Shown here piece by piece: positions 57,647 through 64,000 of a stretch of DNA of 64,000 nucleotides. How positions within the stretch are numbered: the stretch's first letter is position 1; each line of letters begins with the position of its first letter. The DNA is from CAWBLP01 sp963721065 (lineage in GTDB: Bacteria > Pseudomonadota > Alphaproteobacteria > Acetobacterales > Acetobacteraceae): assembly GCA_963721065.1 (NCBI GenBank), contig CAVRHO010000002.1:372001-436000 (forward strand). The letters are read 5' to 3'. The translations under genes and the position numbers were made by a program. The notes beneath the pieces are model-generated. The model did not search any database and was not told the origin of the DNA. It was given only the letters and a program-made list of their open reading frames with translations.

Positions 57647-58229
57647 GCGCCGTCGCCGGTCTGGCGGCGGCTTTGCTCGAAGGGCCGCAGTGCGTCGTGC
57701 GGGACGAAGGCCGGTTAAGGCTGCAATAGCGGAGTAGCCACGGGCAGAACGATCCACGTCGTGGCGGGCGCAGGCCTGCCAGGCGTGGCCGTGTCACGCC
57801 AAAGGCACGCGGGTGCGACGGAATCCCCCGAAGCAGAATGCTGAAATGAGGCGCTCCGCATGGTGAGGTCGGGGGTGTCGGGGCTGAGCCCGCCCCGACG
57901 CGGTTCGGTCGGTCAGCGGCCCGCCCATAAGGACTTTGTCCATCATTACGCTGTAGGCTGGCCGGGTCATCCCTGTCGGATGCGACCTTGTGGGCACCGG
58001 CCGTCCCGGCCGCGAACAAGGGAAGCGGGAGCATTGTCCGTGGGCGGCCTCAAACCGCAGACGGACTCAACGCCGGTTGATCGGGCGGGTGCCCGGGCGT
58101 GACGAACGCGGTGGGGCGGGGAGCGCCGTTGAAGGGGAGGGAGCGCCGTTGAACGTGCGACCGCGTGTCAAACTCCCTTCCCCTCAGAAAGGCATCATCA
58201 CCCTGCGATCATCCGCGTGGTCCGAATGC
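57647..58229. other. Gene-free region between convergent rpoH and the ECF sigma gene
   Basis: Contains a family-B-like half element (CGTCGTGGCGGGCGCAGGCC at about 57758), and a 21-bp direct repeat GGGAGCGCCGTTGAA at about 58118 and 58139. No frame is convincing. Confidence 0.5.
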
Positions 58230-58257
58230 AAAAGTGGCCGGCGTGAGGCCGGCCACT
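58230..58257 (-). terminator. Intrinsic terminator of the ECF sigma gene
   Basis: AGTGGCCGG (58233-58241) pairs perfectly with CCGGCCACT (58249-58257); on the minus strand the stem is followed by TTTTGC. It lies 77 bases past the corrected stop codon at 58334. Confidence 0.8.
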
Positions 58258-58333
58258 CATCATTGCAGGATCGGGTTGTTGCTGATCCTTTCTGGTGCGG
58301 CCGGCTGCAACCGCCGCACGGGTTGCCGCTGCC

Positions 58334-58832
58334 CTATGCTGCCGCCTTTTGCTGCTGCGGTTCGCCGGTCAGATACGTGCGCAACTGCAATCGCGCCCGG
58401 TGCACCCGGCTTTTCAGCGTGCCAATCGCACAGCCGGTCACCTCGGCAGCCGAACTCGTAGGACTTTTCCTGTAACACGATCATGAACAGCGCTTCCCGC
58501 TGGTCGGCGGGCAGCCGGTTCAGCGCCCAGCCAAGCTCGCGCAGGGCCGTACGGTCCTCGTGCGCCGCGGGGACGGGCAACTCCGGCATGGTGTCCATGT
58601 CGGTGAATTCGCGCTTGTTACGGACGCTGCTGATAAAGTGATTGATCATGATCCGGTGCACCCACGCAGAAAAGTTGGTGCCCGGAATAAAGCAGTCCTT
58701 GGCCATCAGGGCCTTGGTCGCGACGTCCTGAGTCAGATCTTCGGCAGCCGCGCGATTGCGCGTAAGGGCCAAAGCCCAGATGCGCATCTTGGGCAGGAAC
58801 TCGGTGAGCTGTTCGTGAAAATCCTGCGGCAT
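58334..58832 (-). CDS. ECF RNA polymerase sigma factor, EcfG-like (apparent frameshift near 58450)
   Basis: About 165 residues. Sigma region 2 (RNRAAAEDLTQDVATKALMA; TNFSAWVHRIMINHFIS) and region 4 (ALNRLPADQREALFMIVLQE). As read, the frame goes wrong after QEKSYEF; removing one C at 58450-58451 gives AAEVTGCAIGTLKSRVHRAR, the full region-4 helix-turn-helix, and a stop at 58334. ATG 58832 has CCAGGAGAATAAACGT upstream. It resembles alphaproteobacterial general-stress EcfG proteins, but no nepR or phyR lies beside it, so it may be a paralogue with unlinked control. Confidence 0.88.
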
Positions 58833-59181
58833 ACGTTTATTCTCCTGGCAGCAATTGCGGCCTCTACACCAGGGACCTGTGTAGCGTTTCGCCATCGCGC
58901 AAGCCGCCTGACAGGACGTTGATGGCAGGCGCCAGGCTCGGCCGGGCGGTGGTTCGTGACTGATCCGGCCCGTTCGCCTTGTGCAAGAAGTCTCCAATGA
59001 AACCGACGCCTGTTGCACGTCGAGGATGGCGTGTTAATCATTGGGAAGTTTACGTCACCTGCATACGTGCCCCGCAGGCGGGATGATCACAGTTTTGTCG
59101 ATTTGTGTTGCTGTATGATGCGGCGCGATCGCTTGCGGCAGCTCACCCGGCCGTGAGCGCGACTTCGGAAAGGCAGACCAG
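58833..59181. other. Divergent gap between the ECF sigma and coiled-coil genes
   Basis: 349 bp that should carry both promoters. A more A+T-rich patch (GGCGTGTTAATCATTGGGAA near 59029) is the likeliest promoter area. I looked for a GGAAC-N17-CGTT stress promoter and did not find a good one. No NepR-sized anti-sigma frame is present. Confidence 0.45.
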
Positions 59182-60906
59182 GTGTTCCGCTTTCTTCTTG
59201 CAGGCATGACTACGGTCGCCGGCGTGGTGGGTTTGTTCATCGTGTCCTTCGGGGACGCGGACGGTGTATGGCGGCAGCTCGCGCAAGTGCCGGTGCTGCC
59301 GATGGAAGCGCCGCAGACCGCCGGGCAGCATGCGGCGCCCACCACCGACAGCCCGCCCGTGGCACAGCATGCCGACCCGGACGCGCAGCAGGCGACGCTG
59401 CAGGCCCAGGCGGACGCTGTGCGACGGCAGTTGCAGCGGGCGGCCGCGACAGCCAGCCCGTCGGGCACGCGGGTTTCCACCCTGCCCGACACACAGCAGC
59501 AGGAGGCGCTGAAGGCGCAGATACAGGCCCTGCGGCGGCAGTTGCAGCAGGCGGATCGGTCGGTCGCCGATCTGCACGACCAGGCAGAGACGCAACGCCG
59601 GAAGCTCCAGCACCTGCAACAGCAGCACGACACCAACTCGGCCCAACTCGCTCGGCTGCAAGCCGATCAGTCCGCCGCCGCCCGGGCGGCCGATCAGGCC
59701 CGGAAACAGCGGGCCGAAGCCGCGGCAGCGCTGCAACTGGCACGGGCACAGCAGCGGGCGGCCGATCAGGCGGCGAATCGGGCGAAGGGGCGGCAGGCTG
59801 TGGCGCAACAGGCCGCTCACGTCACACAACAGTCGGAGGCCGAATCGAGCGGGCAGCAGGCGTCGTCGCATCCGGCCGGGGCGGAGGTCGCGTCGCACCA
59901 GGCCAATCCCCAGCACCCGACGCAAGCGGCGACCGAACAGACATCCAGCGCGCTGCCGCCACCGCCGCCGCCACCACCGATGAGGATGGCGCAGGCCTCT
60001 CCGGCGCCTGCCGCAACGCGTGCCGCGCCGCCCCCTCAACGCCAACCGGAGTCCGCCGCGGGACGGCAGCAGGCGGCATATGACGATCCTTCGTCGATCG
60101 GGGCGGTGCTGCGGCGCTTGCGCGGGGAGACCCGGGGGCGGGAGATCGGGCGGGAAACCGGGGCGCGAAAGACGCAACCCGCGCCGGGCCAACGCCATGC
60201 AGGCCCGGCATCCCCATCGCCATCGCCATCGCCATCGCCGCCGACACCGGCGGCGGCGGAAGCGCCGTTACCGCCGCCCAGCCCGAACTGGGGCCGGCGG
60301 CTGGTGCGCGCGCGCGACGCGATCCGGAAGGGCAAGGTGGAGCAGGCGCAGCAACTGCTGCAGGCCGCCCAGTTGCAACTGGTGTTCCGGCCCGTGTCAG
60401 CGGATAGCGCGATCGACCCGGCAAGCAGCCATGCGGCGGCGGGTGACGTCGCCGAGGCCCTGACCCTGCTGGGCCAGGGACGCGGCGATCTCGCCATCCA
60501 CTACATCGACCGCGCCATGGCGGAGACCGGCGCTCGGCGCGAGCAGGCCAGCCTGCCGCCGCAGCCGCAGCCGCAGCCGCCGGACTGGCGTGCCAGTCGC
60601 GACGGCTGGTACGGCGGCACACCACCTGTCCGCTTTGAGCGGTACCTGAGCGACCGTCGAGGGCATCACACCACGGCGTGCTGCAACAGCGTGGCCAGCG
60701 TCGCGCCACCCGCGCCATGCAGCGTCGCCACATCGGTTGTAGCGCCGCCGGCCATGCCGGTCGGTGTGACGCTGATCACCGCATCGTTGCCATGCACGGT
60801 GCGGACGTGCAGCCAGGCATCGAGGCTGCTCTGCCCGTTCCAGTCGGTTGCCGCGAGCAGCGGACGGAAGTCGAGCAGGTCGTGGTTGCTCAGGACGTTG
60901 CCATAG
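59182..60906 (+). CDS. Membrane-anchored coiled-coil protein of unknown function (C-terminus doubtful)
   Basis: Up to 574 residues. One N-terminal span (FLLAGMTTVAGVVGLFIVSF), then a long Gln/Ala-rich coiled coil about 70-240 (LKAQIQALRRQLQQADRSVA), a poly-Pro/Ser linker (including eight prolines near 270 and SPSPSPSPS near 345), and a helical C-terminal domain (RLVRARDAIRKGKVEQAQQL; LTLLGQGRGDLAIHYIDRAM). GTG 59182 starts it. The last 80 codons run antisense through the end of the next gene; a single extra base before about 60640 would instead end it at TGA 60647-60649, 16 bases before the convergent stop. I do not recognise a family. Confidence 0.6.
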   Translation: MFRFLLAGMTTVAGVVGLFIVSFGDADGVWRQLAQVPVLPMEAPQTAGQHAAPTTDSPPVAQHADPDAQQATLQAQADAVRRQLQRAAATASPSGTRVSTLPDTQQQEALKAQIQALRRQLQQADRSVADLHDQAETQRRKLQHLQQQHDTNSAQLARLQADQSAAARAADQARKQRAEAAAALQLARAQQRAADQAANRAKGRQAVAQQAAHVTQQSEAESSGQQASSHPAGAEVASHQANPQHPTQAATEQTSSALPPPPPPPPMRMAQASPAPAATRAAPPPQRQPESAAGRQQAAYDDPSSIGAVLRRLRGETRGREIGRETGARKTQPAPGQRHAGPASPSPSPSPSPPTPAAAEAPLPPPSPNWGRRLVRARDAIRKGKVEQAQQLLQAAQLQLVFRPVSADSAIDPASSHAAAGDVAEALTLLGQGRGDLAIHYIDRAMAETGARREQASLPPQPQPQPPDWRASRDGWYGGTPPVRFERYLSDRRGHHTTACCNSVASVAPPAPCSVATSVVAPPAMPVGVTLITASLPCTVRTCSQASRLLCPFQSVAASSGRKSSRSWLLRTLP

Positions 60907-63876
60907 ATTTCGTCATAGCCCTGGCCCGCGGCCGGCAGGACCATCCGGTTGCCGCCGCCGTACTCCTGGATCACATTGTATCCGGTACCGGCGTCCACCG
61001 TGTTCTGCATGCCCGCCAGGCGCAGCACATCATCGCCGGCACCCGTGCTGACCTGATTGCCGTTGCCAGTGTTCACCACGGATTCCCTCCCTCCGGTCAA
61101 CGTCACCGTGTTGCCGCTGCCGGTGATCAGCAGGACATGATCGCCGCCACTGGCATTGATCGTGGTGTTGCTGATGCCGATGGTGGCCCTGGCCGTCCCC
61201 GGCGCGATGCTGGTCGGTGATGCGGCGGGCACACTCGCAAGCATGGCGCTGTTGCTCGTGCCGGCGAGGTTGTTCGTGACATCGACCGCGAGCGACCTGG
61301 TTGCTTCCCGCCCGAGTTGATCCCAGACATCAACGATGATGCTGTCACCGCCCCCACTACCCGCGGGCGTATAGGTCAGGTGCGACAGATCGTCGTTGAG
61401 TTGAGCCAGCGTCCCGTTGATGGAGATTGCGTGCGTGCCGGAACCGGGGATCACCCTGCCATTCGCGTCTGTCATTTGCAGCGTGCCGGCCCCGGCACTG
61501 AGGTTCAGAGCCATGCTGCCCGGATGGTCTGCTGCGTAACTATCGGTGATGGAGATCCCGGTGATCGTCGTCGCGCCAACCGTGCCGACGCTTTCACCGG
61601 TCGGCAGGTTGATCACCGGACCGCTCGGCGTGGGTGTTGGTGTTGGTGTTGGTGTTGGTGTTGGTGTTGGTGTTGGTGTTGGTGTTGGTGTTGGTGTTGG
61701 TGTTGGTGTTGGTGTAGCGGTGGTGATGCTGACGGCGATGCTCCGCGTGGCCTCCAGGCCGAGCTGGTCCCAGATGTCCACGCCGATGCTGTCGGTGCCG
61801 GAACTGTTGGCTGCGACATAGGACAGACGCGTCAGGTCATCGTTGATTTCCGCGAGCGTGCCGCTGAGGGAAATTGCGTGTGACCCGGAACCGGGGACCG
61901 GCGTGCCTGTGGCATCAGTCATCGTCAGTGTGCCCGACGCTGCGGTGAGATTCAGCGCCAGCATGCCTGGGTGACTGGCCGCGTACGCATCGGTGATGGA
62001 TACACCCGAGACAGCCGCACTGGCACCGACGTTGACGGCTTCGCCTGTAGGAGCGGCGATGCTGGGACCTGTGGGCGTTGGAGTTGGGGTCGGAGCCGGG
62101 GTTGGGGTCGGAGCCGGCGTTGGGGTTGGCGTTGGAGTAGGGGTTGGCGCTGGGGTCGGAGTTGGTGTTGGCGTCGGGGCGGTCACCATCACCGAAACGG
62201 ACTTGGTGCCCTCTACGCCGGCCTGGTCCCAGACATCGACGATGATGCTGTCGCTGCCTGCGGTTCCGGCTGCGGCGTAAGACAGGTTTGCCAGGTCCGC
62301 GTTGATCTGCGCCAGCGTGCCGGTGAGCGACAAGGCATGCGTGCCGGAACCTGGTAGCGCGGCACCGCTGGAATCGGTCACTGTCAGCGTGCCGGCCGTC
62401 GCACTCAGATTTAGGGCGAGCGTGCCCGGATGACTCGCCGCGAACGCGTCGCTAACGGAAATCCCGTTGATTGCGTGGACTGATCCCACGGCAAACGTTT
62501 CGGTATCTGGAACGGCGATGACAGGGCCGATCGCGGTTGGCGTGGGCGTGGGTGTGGGCGTGGGTGTGGGTGTGGGTGTCTGGTGTGGGTGTGGGTGTGG
62601 GTGTGGGTGTGGGTGTGGGTGTGGGTGTGGGTGTGGGGGGCGCGCCGCTTCCGCTGCTGACTTCGATCAGGACCGGATGGTCGGGCAGGTTGAAGGTCAG
62701 GCTGCTGGCATCGCTGGCGCTGGAGACTGCCGTGGTGCCGGTGAGCGGATCGAACACCTGGATATCGGCCGCAGCGGCGCCGAGCGTCAACGTGACCGCA
62801 TGGGGAGCGACTGTCAGGTCGGTCGGGCTCGACGGACCCGACAGTCTCGTGTCGTTCCACAATGCAAGCCAGTAGCTGCCGTCCGATTTCTCCAGCAGGA
62901 AGGAATTGTCCGTGCTTTGCAGTCCCGACAGGCTGTAGCTGAGCGTTCCCGGCGTGAAGTTGGTGCTGCCGTTGTCCGCCAGCAGAGCCATAAGGTTGTG
63001 GACACCGACGGCCGCGAGCTTGGGCGTGCCGTCGGAATGAAAAAGCCCGAAATTGTCTTCGCTGTAGCCGTCGCCGGTCTTCTGGTCGAGCAACTCGTAC
63101 AGGTAGGTTCGCACGTCACCGTTTTTGAACCCGTCCATCAGGATGTCGAGCGTGTATTTCGCCTGGACCGTCTCACTGATGCTGGTCGGATCGGTGGTGC
63201 TGCCCGTGGTGTAGTAGCCGGACTCGGTGGTGATCACCGGCTTGCCCGGTGTGGTCAGTTGCGCCTCGGCATTGAGCCACTGCATGGTGCCGTTGGGGTA
63301 GGTGACGCCGTTCCACCACGCCGGCAGGCCGGGGTTGTTTCCTGTGCCGAAATAGGTGTGCGCATTACCATAATCGGCCCAGGCCGACAGGTCCCCGGTT
63401 GTTCCATAGTCGCTTACCTGGCCGAAGCTGGTCTGGATCACGGGCAGGCCGAGCGATTGGCCGACAGACCAGACCTGCTGCTGGAACTGCGCGGCAAAAT
63501 CCAATGTGGTGCCCAGGCTTTGCGGATAGGGCTGATCCGGTTCATTGCCGCCTTCTATGGCGTTCAGCAGGCCCTCACCGGCGAGCTGCTTCATCAGGTC
63601 GAGCTGCACAGAGAAGTTCGCCGGGCTGGTCTCGCCGATGAACGCGTCGAACGTGACACCGGTCGCCTGCGCCACCTGCTGCCACCAGGCCAGGTCGGAG
63701 GAGGTGCCCGGCGAATCCCGAACATTTCCGACACCGAGATAATTCAAGGCTGCTTCGACGCGGTTCAGATCCGCGTAAGCGGTCCACGTGAAATCAATGT
63801 GGGTATTGATGCCCACGGAAGATGTGAAACGCGCGGCACTGGCTGCCTGCTCGGCAGCAGGAGGCGAAATGGCCAT
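60666..63876 (-). CDS. Secreted clan GH-A-like glycoside hydrolase with tandem repeats and RTX-like tail (frameshift in linker near 62580)
   Basis: About 1069 residues across one frameshift. Residues 1-330: (beta/alpha)8 hydrolase with acid/base E112 in IEGGNEPDQPYP and nucleophile E218 in PVITTESGYY, the two-Glu pattern of GH5/GH39-type retaining enzymes; then a beta domain to about 430. Next come three copies of a roughly 100-residue cadherin-like module (SVSDAFAASHPGTLALNLSA; SITDAYAASHPGMLALNLTA; SITDSYAADHPGSMALNLSA) separated by Pro-Thr linkers. The tail has GNGNQVSTGAGDDVLRLAG and HDLLDFRPLLAATDW, like RTX/type I secretion ends. No Sec signal. The start is ATG 63876 (MAISPPAAEQ). The frame changes where the hexamer repeat is broken by TCTGGTG. 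Confidence 0.82.
61631..61715 (-). repeat. Pure hexanucleotide microsatellite (second Pro-Thr linker)
   Basis: About 14 uninterrupted copies of GGTGTT on the plus strand, coding (Pro-Thr)n on the minus strand. Its purity, against the mixed codons of the other linkers, suggests recent expansion. Copy-number change keeps the frame. Confidence 0.92.
62076..62179 (-). repeat. Imperfect Pro-Thr/Pro-Ala coding repeat (first inter-module linker)
   Basis: Mixed hexamers GGAGTT, GGGGTC, GGAGCC, GGCGTT encode PTPTPAPTPT-type sequence between the first and second modules. More diverged than the neighbours. Confidence 0.8.
62541..62640 (-). repeat. Hexanucleotide repeat between the hydrolase and first module, with a one-base phase break
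   Basis: GTGGGT/GTGGGC repeats on the plus strand. At about 62579-62585 a seven-base unit (TCTGGTG) replaces a six-base one, shifting the frame: to the right the minus strand reads Pro-Thr in one frame, to the left in another. Confidence 0.85.
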
Positions 63877-64000
63877 TGATCCAGAAGCCCTCTGAAACGT
63901 TGTTGGAACCGCTATAGTCACGCGGTCGATAAGGTCTCTCACGAACGCGTGAGGAGATCAAAATCACTTGATATTAAAGTCCTGTAATATGTTCCGATAA

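Noticed and set aside
61613..61819. Poly-His/Gln frame in the microsatellite
   Set aside because: A frame shift of the Pro-Thr repeat; the Pro-Thr reading is continuous with conserved modules on both sides.

Overview
The window is chromosomal DNA, about two-thirds G+C, from an alphaproteobacterium. Markers are a FixL/FixJ/FixK oxygen-response set, an alphaproteobacterial rluD-rpoH pair with a small membrane gene divergent from rluD, an sdhE-mfd pair, an EcfG-like ECF sigma factor and a probable mesaconyl-CoA hydratase. A Rhodospirillales/Acetobacteraceae-type host is my inference; no 16S or species-specific marker is present. I see no IS element, prophage, CRISPR array, tRNA or rRNA.

Layout. 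0-7 kb: tail of glpK, a fused dehydroshikimate dehydratase (quiC), pckA on the minus strand, then trpB-trpA. 7-11 kb: sdhE-mfd on the minus strand. 11.4-14.3 kb: a complete three-component CYP153-type alkane hydroxylase operon (ferredoxin reductase, [2Fe-2S] ferredoxin, P450). 14.8-16.3 kb: a lower-GC membrane protein with a pentapeptide-repeat tail. 16.5-19.8 kb: CBS-domain protein, fixJ-fixL and a divergent fixK-like regulator. 20-25.3 kb: a Tat-exported solute-binding protein, then rplU-rpmA and obgE-proB. 25.7-33.2 kb: lipoprotein, hybrid Cache/PAS histidine kinase, MaoC-type hydratase, AI-2E-family permease with a coupled unknown gene, acyl-CoA dehydrogenase. 33.3-38.3 kb: small repeat protein, a damaged VapBC-type toxin-antitoxin pair, accD, and two adjacent same-length 2-hydroxyacid dehydrogenases. 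38.9-48 kb: gamma-glutamyltransferase, DoxX-like protein, MFS transporter, a large beta-helix protein, ada, a TMEM175-family channel. 48.2-55.4 kb: otsA, an ABC exporter, a GT4 glycosyltransferase, an EamA transporter, a Wzm-like permease with a DUF6476-like gene. 55.4-64 kb: rluD, rpoH, ECF sigma factor, a coiled-coil membrane-anchored protein, and a secreted glycoside-hydrolase-like protein with repeats and an RTX-like tail.

Two things stand out. First, at least ten genes, several of them normally essential or highly conserved (obgE, trpA, mfd), are split by single-base frameshifts. Almost all are repaired by removing one base, which looks like uncorrected sequencing insertions rather than gene decay. 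Protein calls therefore have to be read across frames. Second, two large proteins without Sec signals (43.6-46.0 kb and 60.7-63.9 kb) share a plan of carbohydrate-type domain, Pro-Thr linker encoded by near-pure hexanucleotide repeats, and a C-terminal domain of type I secretion style. Gaps between genes carry at least two families of short palindromic repeats plus many unrelated tandem repeats.
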